The notes under the pieces: model-generated
The model's database searches: none
Seen by the model: only the letters and a program-made list of their open reading frames with translations
What the model was told of the DNA's origin: nothing
DNA from: Saprospiraceae bacterium
Lineage (GTDB): Bacteria; Bacteroidota; Bacteroidia; Chitinophagales; Saprospiraceae
Assembly (NCBI GenBank): GCA_029251525.1
Contig: JAQXDE010000005.1
Coordinates: forward strand, 1 to 64,000
DNA length: 64,000 nucleotides
Direction of reading: 5' to 3'
Program-made: the position numbers and the translations under genes
Part shown: piece by piece, positions 18,264 to 27,116 of the stretch
Numbering within the stretch: position 1 is the first letter of the stretch
Layout of the letters: the number at the start of each line of letters is the position of its first letter

Positions 18264-18743
18264 CTACTCCTCCTTCTTTTGTGTTCTTGGACAAGCTCCA
18301 TCACAATTTCCATATAAATTTAAGGAATGATCCACTACTTTAAATTTTAGAATATCCCCCATCATATTTTTGATTTGTTGAATTCTAGGATCGCAAAACT
18401 CTAAAACTTTTCCACAATCAATACAGATCAAATGATCGTGTTGTTTGTATCCATAAGATTTTTCGTATTGTGCTAAATTTTTACCAAACTGATGCTTCTT
18501 GACTAGGTCACAATTAACTAAAAGTTCCAAGGTATTATAAACTGTAGCACGACTCACCCGATAATTTTGGTTCTTCATGTGAATGTATAAGGCTTCTGCA
18601 TCAAAGTGATCATTACGTTTGTATATCTCTTCGAGGATAGCAAATCGCTCAGGTGTTTTTCTAAAACTATTGTCCTCAAGGTGTTTTGAGAAAATATCTA
18701 ATACTTCCTGAATTACCGCATCGTCTACTTTTGGCGTATCCAT
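18264..18743 (-). CDS. Fur-family transcriptional regulator
   Basis: Metal- or peroxide-responsive repressor of 159 residues. The N-terminal winged helix spans about 10-95, with KTPERFAILEEIY (18-30) and recognition helix YRVSRATVYNTLELL (about 62-76). The dimerisation domain carries the HDHLICIDCGKVLEFCDP zinc/metal site (about 107-124) and a final NCDGACP pair of cysteines, so the structural Cys4-type zinc site seems present. It cannot be assigned to Fur, PerR or Zur by eye. No CAAAnnTA-type promoter was found upstream. The gene could repress targets elsewhere; none is evident beside it. Confidence 0.9.
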   Translation of the reverse strand: MDTPKVDDAVIQEVLDIFSKHLEDNSFRKTPERFAILEEIYKRNDHFDAEALYIHMKNQNYRVSRATVYNTLELLVNCDLVKKHQFGKNLAQYEKSYGYKQHDHLICIDCGKVLEFCDPRIQQIKNMMGDILKFKVVDHSLNLYGNCDGACPRTQKKEE

Positions 18744-18886
18744 TTTATTGAATTTTTATTGACGTAAAGGTACTAAAGAAACAACAAATAGTCTGAAGAA
18801 GTTCAGATTAATAAGATTTGATGAGTTATGCATGTTGAGCTACTTATTTCCAAAATTAGTGAAAGGCTATTACCCTATAAGTGGTA

Positions 18887-19087
18887 TTAACCAAAGTATT
18901 TTATATCAAAAAAACTGATCCAGACTAATTTACCTAAGCTTGCTCCTACAAACATAAATAGCCATAAAGCTGGAAATCCTCCAAGATTTGATAACATTCT
19001 TACCCCATCAATTCCAGTTGAAGAAACCATCACAAATGAAATTCCTCCAATTAAAACACCCCAAATAATTTTAGTCGGCAAAGGTGA
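18887..19087 (-). pseudogene. Detached C-terminal part of BCCT transporter
   Basis: After the TAA at 19088-19090 the same frame stays open: SPLPTKIIWG leads into two further membrane segments (WGVLIGGISFVMV and ALWLFMFVGASLG) and ends at 18887-18889. These are the last helices of the BCCT fold, so the segment is a continuation of the upstream gene and not an independent gene. The nearest start-like codon is the TTG at 19079-19081, which is unlikely to be used. Either the stop is a nonsense mutation or sequencing error, or it is read through. Confidence 0.8.
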
Positions 19088-20413
19088 TTATGGATTTTCA
19101 GGTGATATACCATGATTTGAAATATTACTCATTGCAGTTGTATTTGAATCAGCTGCCGTAACAAATGATAAAAATGTAACAAAGAGAAAAACGATACTTA
19201 CAAAACTTTCCCAAGGTAGATATTTGAGTAAACCAAAAATAACTCCTTGTACTCCTTGCTCTGCCATAATTTGATTTAGAGGATAGTTTGTTTCACCACT
19301 TAGATCAACTGCCATAGTTGTTCCACTCAAGATAATCATCCAAAACATGCTGAATAGTGATGGGAATATTAAATTGAAATGAATAAACGATCTTACTCGA
19401 TAACCCACAGAGAGAAATCCTAAAAACAAAGTACTGATCGGTGCCCATGCCATCCAATTGGCAAAGTAGAATGCTGTCCAATTATTTCTCCAAGTGTCGT
19501 CTAATTCATTTCCCAAACTCAAACTTCGTGGAATAAAATTGATGATATAATCTTTAATTCCATTCCAACCAAAAGTTAACATTTCTAAATTGGGACCCGT
19601 TAGAAAAATAAAAATGGCGAGTCCAAAAAATATTTTAATATTAACATCAGATAATACTTTTATTCCTTTTTGTAGACCAGATATGGAGGAGAAAACAAAT
19701 GAAATCACAATCAATAAACCGATCATTCCAAGCAAAGGCGTTGTTTGCTCTATCCCAAAGATGGCATTCATTCCTCCTGAAAGCGTCAACATTCCTGTAC
19801 CTAAACTTGCAGCCATTCCAGCGACTAAGCTAAACAAACAAATGGCATCAATTCCATGAGCTAAATTTCCCGAAATTGATTTCTGTCGTAAAGGGAAAAA
19901 TAATGCTCCCAAACTAAATCGTTGTTTGAAATTGTAAAAGCATAAGGCAAAGAGTAACCCTCCAACGGTATAAATTCCATATGGTGAAAATGTCCAATGC
20001 ATGAACATTGTTGACATTGCAAAATCTTGGGCACCCATAGAAGCCGATTCAACTCCCAAACCTTCGGGTGGATTATGCATATGTGAAAGTGGTTCTGCTG
20101 CGCCCCAAAATAATATCCCAGTAGCAATTGTTGTACAAATGGTAATCGAAAACCATTTCCATCTATTTAAGATTGGGCTAGCATTTTCGCCACCAATTTT
20201 AACATTCCCCAAGGGTGAAAAATAAACTATAATTAGCAAGATTAGAAAAGCAAAAGTGCTCCATGAGAATAGAATTCCAAAATTTTCGAGAATCCAATTA
20301 TTAGCTGCAGTTGTTTTTTTGAGAAATAACTCTTGATCTAAAAAATTAAAAAGTAAGGAGAGTAAAACTAAAAAGAAAGGAATCCAAAAGACTTTATGAT
20401 TGAGGTTTTTCAT
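19088..20413 (-). CDS. BCCT-family betaine/carnitine/choline transporter, truncated by in-frame TAA
   Basis: Secondary transporter for quaternary ammonium compounds, probably for glycine betaine or choline uptake in osmoprotection. The intact part has 441 residues and about ten membrane helices. Family marks are visible: FGILFSWSTFAF near residue 45-56, the glycine-rich helix AASLGTGMLTLSGGMN (about 198-213) and the NWTAFYFANWMAWAPI signature (about 306-321). Translation stops at GISPENP, just before the last two helices, but the frame continues beyond the TAA with the missing C-terminus. Stop included, the uninterrupted frame would encode about 508 codons, the usual BCCT length. Without the last helices the protein is probably non-functional. 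Confidence 0.85.
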   Translation of the reverse strand: MKNLNHKVFWIPFFLVLLSLLFNFLDQELFLKKTTAANNWILENFGILFSWSTFAFLILLIIVYFSPLGNVKIGGENASPILNRWKWFSITICTTIATGILFWGAAEPLSHMHNPPEGLGVESASMGAQDFAMSTMFMHWTFSPYGIYTVGGLLFALCFYNFKQRFSLGALFFPLRQKSISGNLAHGIDAICLFSLVAGMAASLGTGMLTLSGGMNAIFGIEQTTPLLGMIGLLIVISFVFSSISGLQKGIKVLSDVNIKIFFGLAIFIFLTGPNLEMLTFGWNGIKDYIINFIPRSLSLGNELDDTWRNNWTAFYFANWMAWAPISTLFLGFLSVGYRVRSFIHFNLIFPSLFSMFWMIILSGTTMAVDLSGETNYPLNQIMAEQGVQGVIFGLLKYLPWESFVSIVFLFVTFLSFVTAADSNTTAMSNISNHGISPENP

Positions 20414-20574
20414 AAAGCTAAAATAAGAAAAAAATGATTGGCTTAAATTTAATAATCAATTATCTTGAGAATTGAATCAGTTTCAAGTATTTTAAGGTTT
20501 ATACTTTAAAGGTGTTTTATGATATAACTGTGCAATATGCAATTTAGTTTGATCCCTAAGGAAAGAAAAATAGT

Positions 20575-21102
20575 TTAAATAGGATCATTTTCTATTGAAG
20601 CGTCCTCTTTTCTGGTTGCATCTTGAATGTAAAACAAAATTAAAAATCCCATTCCAACCATAATCGAAACATCCGCCATATTAAAAACTCCAGTTCTGAA
20701 GATACCTCCTAGATCTATGAATAAAAAATCAGTCACTGAACCAAATTTGATGCGATCATACATATTTCCTATCCCTCCTCCAATGACAAAGCTCCAACCA
20801 ATCAGCGCAACCTTAGGTAATTTTGATTCTGAAAAAAGATAAAATAAAACACCTATTAGCATTATTGTTGGAAGTCCAAGTAAAGTTATTTTTTTAACTA
20901 ATGGAGATGCGTTACTAAATACACTCAAAAATGCACCATTATTTTCAACATTCATCAAGAGGAAATTTTGATTGATGAGTTCAATTCGATCACCTGGTGA
21001 AACAGATTCTCGGACAATTTTTTTGGAAATTTGATCGCAGCCAATATTTGCGATGACAATAAGTAAAATGATGATATTGCGAAATGATTTATTTTCAAAC
21101 AT
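20575..21102 (-). CDS. lspA: Signal peptidase II (lipoprotein signal peptidase)
   Basis: Inner-membrane aspartyl protease that cleaves lipoprotein signal peptides ahead of the lipidated Cys, thus needed for every lipoprotein in this window. It has 175 residues and four membrane helices. The catalytic aspartates are D116 in GNMYDRI and D144 in VFNMADVSI, both in conserved settings; D23 in GCDQISK and N53-G56 in VENNGAF also match. The position next to the broken BCCT gene seems incidental. A TAAATTTG box (reverse complement of 21124-21131) about 20 bp upstream of the start is a candidate -7 element. Confidence 0.94.
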   Translation of the reverse strand: MFENKSFRNIIILLIVIANIGCDQISKKIVRESVSPGDRIELINQNFLLMNVENNGAFLSVFSNASPLVKKITLLGLPTIMLIGVLFYLFSESKLPKVALIGWSFVIGGGIGNMYDRIKFGSVTDFLFIDLGGIFRTGVFNMADVSIMVGMGFLILFYIQDATRKEDASIENDPI

Positions 21103-21193
21103 GAATTTTGTTTTTTATCTCTGCAAATTTAAGAATGATTTCTAATTAGACGATTCAAAATGACTTTTTAGTTTAAGAGTTTACTTAATTGCA

Positions 21194-21952
21194 CTAAATC
21201 TCAAAAAATTTATTTCTACGAAAATTCTCATATTCACCATATCCAACGTATCCTAACTGGTTCGTTAATAATTTAGTTCCACCAATTTTGAAATCTGGCA
21301 TATTTCGATGACTATGTCCATAAATCCAAAAATCAATAGGGAGATCTTCAATCCACATTGTCAGATCTGTACAAAATCCTTCATTCAGAGAACTTCCTTT
21401 AAATTCCGCAGCATTGCATCTTTCGCTAGGTAGGTGGTGTGTCATGACCACGCATTTGTCTCCAGTTTTTTTAGTAATGGCGTTGGTTAAAAAATCTATA
21501 CTTATTTGATGTAATTCATTATAGTTTTTAATTGAAAATGGTTTTCCGTTAAATTGTATTTTTCGAAAATCGTGCATTCCCTTATAGACTGCATCAACGT
21601 GTTTTTCCACTTTAGACCAAAGTGTAGAGAAAATAAAGTGAACACCTTTATATTCCAGAGCCTGGTTGTGGAATAAGGTGATATTTGGTCGAATCTTAAT
21701 TTGGAGTTGATCTTTAGATTGAGCAATATCAAATTTTCCATAATACTCATGATTACCCGGAATCATGAATACTTGTTCAAATTTCTCTGACAACTCATCA
21801 AAAATCCAAGGATTAGTAAATTGATTTCCCAAATGATAAGTGTCCCCTGCAATGAGTAAAATCTCACCTTTTGGGGAAATAGGATTCTCTTTGAGCCATT
21901 TTCGGTTTTGTGGAAATTCGAAATGGAGATCGGATAAATATTGAATTTTCAT
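21194..21952 (-). CDS. Calcineurin-like metallophosphoesterase
   Basis: Dinuclear-metal phosphoesterase of 252 residues, started at the ATG 21950-21952 because YLSDLHFEF immediately follows; the frame opens 12 codons earlier with a less likely start. Metal ligands of the family are present: SDLHFEF (D7, H9), AGDTYH (about 35-40), GNHEYY (about 66-71), MTHHLP (about 162-167) and YGHSHR (about 210-215). The branch resembles bacterial 'Icc/YkuE-like' proteins that act on phosphodiesters of unknown identity. No export signal, so cytosolic. A monocistronic gene between lspA and the ssb gene; substrate unknown. Confidence 0.85.
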   Translation of the reverse strand: MKIQYLSDLHFEFPQNRKWLKENPISPKGEILLIAGDTYHLGNQFTNPWIFDELSEKFEQVFMIPGNHEYYGKFDIAQSKDQLQIKIRPNITLFHNQALEYKGVHFIFSTLWSKVEKHVDAVYKGMHDFRKIQFNGKPFSIKNYNELHQISIDFLTNAITKKTGDKCVVMTHHLPSERCNAAEFKGSSLNEGFCTDLTMWIEDLPIDFWIYGHSHRNMPDFKIGGTKLLTNQLGYVGYGEYENFRRNKFFEI

Positions 21953-21989
21953 TATTTTTATTTGACTGCATAAAGTATTGTAAATCAAT

Positions 21990-22386
21990 TGATTAAGAGT
22001 TATTTTTAGGCTTTTAAGAGTTCACAAACGGCTACAAACGACACTACTCATTTAAAAAACGACTATCGCTTGCAGTGCTCCTATCTTTGTATTATCAATC
22101 ATCTAAGTATTGTATTACATGTTTAAAATACAACGAGAGTGTCATGTTCTTCTGAAAACTTACAAAGACATACTTTAATTTAAGAAAAAATATCCATGCA
22201 TTGGAAAACACCAATTTTGAACATCTAGATGATTTCTTAAAAAAAGTAAACGATTCTACAACGTACACGAAACAAGCGAAATTATTTTACCGAACTAAGA
22301 AAAATCATGATTTAAAAGTTACCGCAAAGAATATTTAAAAGAAGTAAAAATTTAATTCATTTAACAAATCTAAAAAAAATTAAAAT
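21990..22386. other. Intergenic region upstream of ssb; possible short coding remnant
   Basis: About 400 bp with two GGCTACAAACGAC/AAAAACGAC-like stretches near 22030-22063 and a TATCTTTG box at 22082-22089. A plus-strand frame without stops runs from 22159 to 22338. From a TTG at 22201 it would give a 45-residue Lys-rich peptide (begins ENTNFEHLDDFLKKVND). No match is recognised and no ATG is available, so I treat it as a remnant or chance frame. Confidence 0.4.
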
Positions 22387-22743
22387 ATGAGTAATCTAAG
22401 AAACAATGTTCAACTTATCGGACGATTAGGAAAAGATCCAGAAGTGAAACAATTAGAAAGTGGCAGATTTGTCGCTAATGTTTCCATCGCTACCAATGAT
22501 ATTTATAAAAATACTAAAGGAGAAAAAGTAATCGAAACACAATGGCATAGTATAGTGGCATGGGGAAAAAATGCAGAGAACTTTCAAAAGATTTTAAATA
22601 AAGGTGATGAGGTGGCGGTTCAAGGAAAATTGACGCACCGTTCTTATGAAGATAAAGATGGTATCACTCGCTATGCAACAGAGATTATGGTAAACGAATT
22701 TGTTAAATTGAGTCATAAATCTCAATTAGACAACGTGGCTTAA
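22387..22743 (+). CDS. ssb: Single-stranded DNA-binding protein, short form
   Basis: OB-fold SSB of 118 residues that binds single-stranded DNA during replication, repair or recombination. Typical motifs are seen: RNNVQLIGRLGKDPEVKQL (about 5-23), TQWHSIVAWGKNAE (about 52-65) and VAVQGKLTHRSYEDKDG (about 78-94). The protein ends right after the OB fold (FVKLSHKSQLDNVA). The acidic D-D-I-P-F-like tail that recruits partner proteins in the housekeeping SSB is absent. It is therefore probably a secondary SSB, such as those used in competence or repair. A housekeeping copy should exist elsewhere. A terminator follows directly. Confidence 0.88.
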   Translation: MSNLRNNVQLIGRLGKDPEVKQLESGRFVANVSIATNDIYKNTKGEKVIETQWHSIVAWGKNAENFQKILNKGDEVAVQGKLTHRSYEDKDGITRYATEIMVNEFVKLSHKSQLDNVA

Positions 22744-22783
22744 CAACTAGAGTTTCTTTTTAGTAATCCATAGCTATTTTTTG

Positions 22784-22820
22784 AATGGGTACAGTTCGGT
22801 TGAGTTGTACCTATTTTTTT
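22784..22820 (+). terminator. Terminator of ssb
   Basis: ATGGGTACAG pairs with TTGTACCTAT around a 10-nt loop and is followed by seven T. Confidence 0.7.
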
Positions 22821-22974
22821 GAATTTTGCTAAGGACATAGATTGATGGTTATGACTTGTGTAACATTTGGTAAAACTGGATATGCTTGATTTTTTTTCTA
22901 AAAAAGCATTAGGTTTGAGTTCCGTTTAAAAAATTCTATAAAGTCAGTTCAGGTCCGTGTTAAAAAAACTCAAT

Positions 22975-23913
22975 ATGAAAAAATCAACCAATCTTGCCAT
23001 CGTTCAAGAATCAGCTATTCATCTTGATGTAAAAAAGAGTTTGGAAAAAGCTATTCAACTTATTCAACAAGCTGCTGCACAAAATGCAGAACTTATCGTA
23101 TTCGGAGAATCTTGGTTGAGTGGATATCCAGTTTGGTTAGATCATTGTCCAGATATTGCTCGATGGAATCATAATCCAACAAAAAAGGTTTTTGCTAGAA
23201 TGTATCAAAATAGTGTGGAAGTTGGAGGAATAGAAACGCAAAAACTTTGTCAAATGGCGTTGGAAAATAAAATAGTTATTGTAATGGGTATTAATGAAAT
23301 AGTTCAGGAAGGCTTTGGAAATGGGACAATTTATAATTCATTTATCATTATTGATTCAACTGGCGAAATTGTTTGTCATCGAAGAAAATTGGTACCTACT
23401 TTTACAGAAAAATTGGTTTATGGCTTGGGAGATGGAAAAGATTTGAATGCGGTAAATACTTCTGCAGGACGAATTGGTGGATTAATTTGTTGGGAACATT
23501 GGATGCCTTTGTCAAGAATGGCAATGCATGAAAGTAATGAGCATATTCATTTTTCCCTATTTCCGATGGTTCATGAAATGCATCAAGTTACTTGTCGACA
23601 ATATGCCTTTGAGGGAAGATGCTTTGTCGTAGCTGTAGGCCAAGTGATAAGGGGGAGTGATTTTCCAAAGGAGTTAAAATTGCCAGATTATTTAGCGGTG
23701 AATTCTGATCAAATGGTTTTAGATGGGTCGAGTTGTGTGATTAGTCCAAGCGGAAAAGTATTGTTAGAGCCACAAGTGGGAGTTGAAAAAATGATATTTT
23801 ATACGATTGAAAACATGGATCAAATTTATGAAGAACGAATGTCATTGGATACATCGGGACATTATAATAGGAGAGATGTCTTTGAATTTAAGGTGAATAA
23901 GGGAAGAGGATAA
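22975..23913 (+). CDS. Nitrilase (branch 1 carbon-nitrogen hydrolase)
   Basis: Hydrolase of 312 residues that probably converts organic nitriles to carboxylates and ammonia. The start is the ATG at 22975; a GTG six codons upstream is possible. The Cys-Glu-Lys triad is intact in the sequence contexts of true nitrilases, not amidases: E45 in VFGESWLSGYP, K138 in CHRRKLVPT and C172 in GGLICWEHWMPL. The length matches the family. The enzyme forms helical oligomers in known cases. It stands alone with a long bidirectional terminator behind it. Natural substrate unknown; cyanide hydratase activity is a possible alternative. Confidence 0.9.
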   Translation: MKKSTNLAIVQESAIHLDVKKSLEKAIQLIQQAAAQNAELIVFGESWLSGYPVWLDHCPDIARWNHNPTKKVFARMYQNSVEVGGIETQKLCQMALENKIVIVMGINEIVQEGFGNGTIYNSFIIIDSTGEIVCHRRKLVPTFTEKLVYGLGDGKDLNAVNTSAGRIGGLICWEHWMPLSRMAMHESNEHIHFSLFPMVHEMHQVTCRQYAFEGRCFVVAVGQVIRGSDFPKELKLPDYLAVNSDQMVLDGSSCVISPSGKVLLEPQVGVEKMIFYTIENMDQIYEERMSLDTSGHYNRRDVFEFKVNKGRG

Positions 23914-23961
23914 AATTAGTAGCAGACGAAAACAAACTTATTTTCGTCTGCTGCTAATTTT
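23912..23961. terminator. Long bidirectional terminator between nitrilase and PLD-family gene
   Basis: A 21-bp inverted repeat (23912-23932 and 23941-23961) with one G-T mismatch and an 8-nt loop. It starts inside the nitrilase stop codon and its far arm overlaps the stop codon of the convergent minus-strand gene. A/T runs on both sides let it serve both genes. Confidence 0.88.
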
Positions 23962-26116
23962 ATTTTTTCAAAACTTTTCCAATTTGCTGTGTATTATCCC
24001 CAATAAATCTTACAAAATAAATTCCGCTCATCCAGTTCTTTGTGTTTAATTGATTTTGACCAGCAATAATTTTTTGTTGAAAAAGAATCCGTCCTGTCAA
24101 ATCATTTACAATCAAATTACCTTTTTCAGAAACCTTAAAATTAAGTTGGTCAGAAAAAGGATTAGGAGAGATTTTCAATGGATCAACGTTCTGTTCACTT
24201 GTCGCATCGGTAAAACCTTGGAAACGAGCAGAAAATTCTTGGTAATAAATATTCGCTAAAGTATGATCATAGATCAGTAAAGTGTTTTCATCATGAATCG
24301 AATTTGCTGAAGCACTCCAATTATGCGAACCAGTAATCAAAAGCGGAATTGCACTTCCTTGCGCATAATCGAAAATTGCATATTTATGATGTAAGGTTGG
24401 ACCATCAGGCCATTGTGAACCATCGTCATTTTGATAATCTTGTACCTCAATATTATTATCCAAAAGATAATTATACTCACTACCATTAAATTCTACATAA
24501 TCGATAATTCCTTGCGTCGTTACACCTCGATCATAAGCATTTTTAACAGCGGTTCCCAAAGCGTTTTCCGTAAAAACTAGAATAGCAAAAGCCAATTCAT
24601 TTTCTGCTTCATTAATAGCTGTGGTAATTCGTTGAGCAGTCCCATCAGAAGGAGAGAAGTATAGTTCAACCGGAATATTATTTATAGAAAAGTGATGAGG
24701 TGTATTATTTAATTTTTCATTTCCAAACTTTGAATTAGATAAGTCGAATTGTGATTCATTGCTTCCCCACATTTCATTAAATTCCAATGTGTATGCTTTA
24801 GCGAGAGATTGATCTTGGATTGTGATAATATTGTTGTAATCCCAACCTAAATTGTTGACGGTATGGTTCATTGAACCAGTCAAGATCCAAGAATTATTTA
24901 CATCTTCACGATCAATGATGAAAAATTTGTCATGCATAATTCCCGTTGTGTTTCCTTCGAGGTAGGGAATATTAGAATCTAAGTTGTCAAAAGTTTCATT
25001 GTTTCCCATATCGTCAGAAATTACTCTGACTGTTACGCCTCTATTAGAAGCTGCATTTATGGCATCTACAATTGACTGATTCTCAGATTCGTACATTGTA
25101 ATATCCAGTGATTGTTGAGCTAAGTCAATGTAGCTAATAATTGTATCAACGATGTTAGGTGTATAGGTTGCCAACTTATTAGTTGCTACGGAGTGATCAA
25201 CAGAATGATTAAAATAAACATTTATTTTTCCTGAACTATTGGAGGCAGTAGCCATAACTAGAGTTTCTGAAGGAGTAACCTCATTACCATCTTCTGAATA
25301 AGGTTTGACATAATAAATCGTAGCTGGGGATAGGTTTTCGAGGACAATCTCATGAGCGTTACTTAAAGTTAAATCCTCTAAAGTTCCCAACTCTAAAGCA
25401 TCAGTTAGTCCATAAGAAATTTTAGTGTTGGCTGGTATATTTGTCTCCCAATTTACTGTCAAACTAGAAGTGGTAATATTGGTTTCTTTTGGAGTAACAG
25501 TAAAGTATAATGGAATCTGAATTTCTATATCATCCATTGAACGAGGCTCGATTTTATAATTACTAAAAGAATAGGTCAAGATACCAGTTACGCCATAATC
25601 GATATTCAAATCAGGTGAAAATAGATACATTAAATCATCCACAGCTAGGGTGCCACTTCCATCATTCACTTGCCATTCTCCGAACCCAATATCAATATTT
25701 GTACATGTTGCATTTTCGATACTTATTAACATCCCTTCATAATCTTCATTATTTGCATTGTCTGTTGAGATCAAAAGTGGGTCAGGAAGAGTATTGTTAG
25801 AAGAGTTAATGGTGAAACTAGTCAAATCAACTATTTCGGTTAACTCATAATATTCAGTTACCATTCCTGTCAAAGTAACTTCATCTCCAACAGCAGGCGA
25901 ATTATCTTGTTCATAAACATAAATTCCACTTCTTAAAGTGAATCCATCCTGAATAAAATAACCTTGAGGAGCAATTGCAGTAACAATTCCTGTAGTGGTT
26001 ACTATCTGTCCATCATATGGTGAAACATCTCCATTGCCTTGAATATCAACAATTGTTTGTGCACTTAGGGAAATTGAAAAGGATAGTAGGAAAGTAAAGA
26101 GTAGAGTTTTTTTCAT
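23960..26116 (-). CDS. Secreted phospholipase D-family protein with T9SS sorting domain
   Basis: Exported protein of 718 residues. It has a signal peptide (to about ...SLSAQ, 19), an OB-like domain (about 20-195, YDGQIVTTTGIVTA) and a fibronectin type III-like domain (about 205-290). Two PLD catalytic halves carry HKD motifs: MHDKFFIIDRE near 392 and HHKYAIFD near 573, each followed by a TGSxNxS/T strand. The last 75 residues (ISPNPFSDQLNFKV ... GIYFVRF) are a T9SS type A sorting domain, so the enzyme should be secreted or surface-bound. PLD-family enzymes of this type are nucleases or phospholipases; an extracellular nuclease is favoured because OB-like domains commonly accompany such enzymes, but this is not proven. 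Confidence 0.85.
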   Translation of the reverse strand: MKKTLLFTFLLSFSISLSAQTIVDIQGNGDVSPYDGQIVTTTGIVTAIAPQGYFIQDGFTLRSGIYVYEQDNSPAVGDEVTLTGMVTEYYELTEIVDLTSFTINSSNNTLPDPLLISTDNANNEDYEGMLISIENATCTNIDIGFGEWQVNDGSGTLAVDDLMYLFSPDLNIDYGVTGILTYSFSNYKIEPRSMDDIEIQIPLYFTVTPKETNITTSSLTVNWETNIPANTKISYGLTDALELGTLEDLTLSNAHEIVLENLSPATIYYVKPYSEDGNEVTPSETLVMATASNSSGKINVYFNHSVDHSVATNKLATYTPNIVDTIISYIDLAQQSLDITMYESENQSIVDAINAASNRGVTVRVISDDMGNNETFDNLDSNIPYLEGNTTGIMHDKFFIIDREDVNNSWILTGSMNHTVNNLGWDYNNIITIQDQSLAKAYTLEFNEMWGSNESQFDLSNSKFGNEKLNNTPHHFSINNIPVELYFSPSDGTAQRITTAINEAENELAFAILVFTENALGTAVKNAYDRGVTTQGIIDYVEFNGSEYNYLLDNNIEVQDYQNDDGSQWPDGPTLHHKYAIFDYAQGSAIPLLITGSHNWSASANSIHDENTLLIYDHTLANIYYQEFSARFQGFTDATSEQNVDPLKISPNPFSDQLNFKVSEKGNLIVNDLTGRILFQQKIIAGQNQLNTKNWMSGIYFVRFIGDNTQQIGKVLKK

Positions 26117-26288
26117 AATGTAATTTTTTGTATTTAAGGTTAACTTTTTTGTATATTTCTTTTATTGTTAAGAGACATCAATCAGAAAGTCTAACGTAAA
26201 GATAGTCAGAAATGAATCTTAAGTTTAATTAGGAAGGGTGAATTAATATTAGTGAATTATTTTTTAAAATTTCAAGGAGTAAAATTAG

Positions 26289-26951
26289 TTAGCTGATGAT
26301 TTGAGATTCGAAAGAAGATCCAGCTGCAAACTTTTCCAATAAATAAATTGCATCACTCATTACTTCTTCCAAGTTTTTAATTCCTCCAAAGTTGAAAATA
26401 GGCATCAAAAATTGTTGAGTTTTAGGTGATACCATTGTACGAACGGAGTCACTTGTTGGGGTTCCGAAAGGTCCTTCTTGGTCTCGAAAAGTAGGTAAGG
26501 ATTCAATGTTTAATTTTCCTCTTCCAATTGCTTCATAGGGCTCATTAGCCTTTCCAATACTTAATTGAATATCACCTACCACCTTTTCAACATCATAACC
26601 ACCTATGGAAAAACCCGACTTTACAGAAGTCAGGTTCAATAAATCAACCACATTATTCACTTGATATAGCCCTTTTCCTTTAATGACTCTACGAAGTAAA
26701 GCTTCAGCAGAAAGTCTATAACGGGCAGGATCTTTCCCTAAAGATTTGTATCCAATACGAGAAGATTGAATTGCGGGAATTTTGGAAATGTCTGCGACAG
26801 ATAGTTGATTTTGTAAGGCTGAAAGTTCTTTTTTGATTAATTCAAGCAGAGAATGATATTCATTTGTTACAATTAAATTACATTGAACACAACCTAGATG
26901 AAGATGAGGACATTTTGATTTAACTTCTGACGAAATGGAGATAGGAATCAT
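26289..26951 (-). CDS. B3/B4 tRNA-binding-domain protein
   Basis: Stand-alone B3/B4 domain of 220 residues, the fold found in the beta subunit of phenylalanyl-tRNA synthetase. Characteristic segments are SSRIGYKSLGKDPARYRLSAEALLRRV (about 64-90, shown because it marks the family: core SLGKDPARYRLSAE), VVDLLNLTSVKSGFSIGGYD (about 101-120) and the C-terminal SVRTMVSPKTQQFLMPIF (about 168-185). Stand-alone members may edit or bind tRNA or act on related small substrates; none is confirmed by sequence here. It has no signal peptide. It is monocistronic between the PLD gene and the porP/sprF gene. Confidence 0.82.
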   Translation of the reverse strand: MIPISISSEVKSKCPHLHLGCVQCNLIVTNEYHSLLELIKKELSALQNQLSVADISKIPAIQSSRIGYKSLGKDPARYRLSAEALLRRVIKGKGLYQVNNVVDLLNLTSVKSGFSIGGYDVEKVVGDIQLSIGKANEPYEAIGRGKLNIESLPTFRDQEGPFGTPTSDSVRTMVSPKTQQFLMPIFNFGGIKNLEEVMSDAIYLLEKFAAGSSFESQIIS

Positions 26952-27050
26952 TTTTTCTTTTATGTAAAAGAAGGGAAAACAATATTGAAAACAAAATATG
27001 ACTTAATTTATGTGAAGGGTTACGACTTCTATTTTTTTTTTTGATAAAAA

Positions 27051-27085
27051 AAGCAAGCCATCCTATGCTACTTAGGATGGCTTTA
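27051..27085 (-). terminator. Terminator of PorP/SprF-SprB operon
   Basis: AAGCCATCCTA (27055-27065) pairs with TAGGATGGCTT (27073-27083). A run of A at 27046-27052 supplies the minus-strand U-tract, 34 bp beyond the last stop codon. Confidence 0.85.
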
Positions 27086-27116
27086 CTAAAAAATCTCACT
27101 TAAAAATAAACATAAA

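Noticed and set aside
19590-20225. Plus-strand open frames opposite the BCCT gene
   Set aside because: Shadows of a membrane protein with a clear family assignment on the minus strand.
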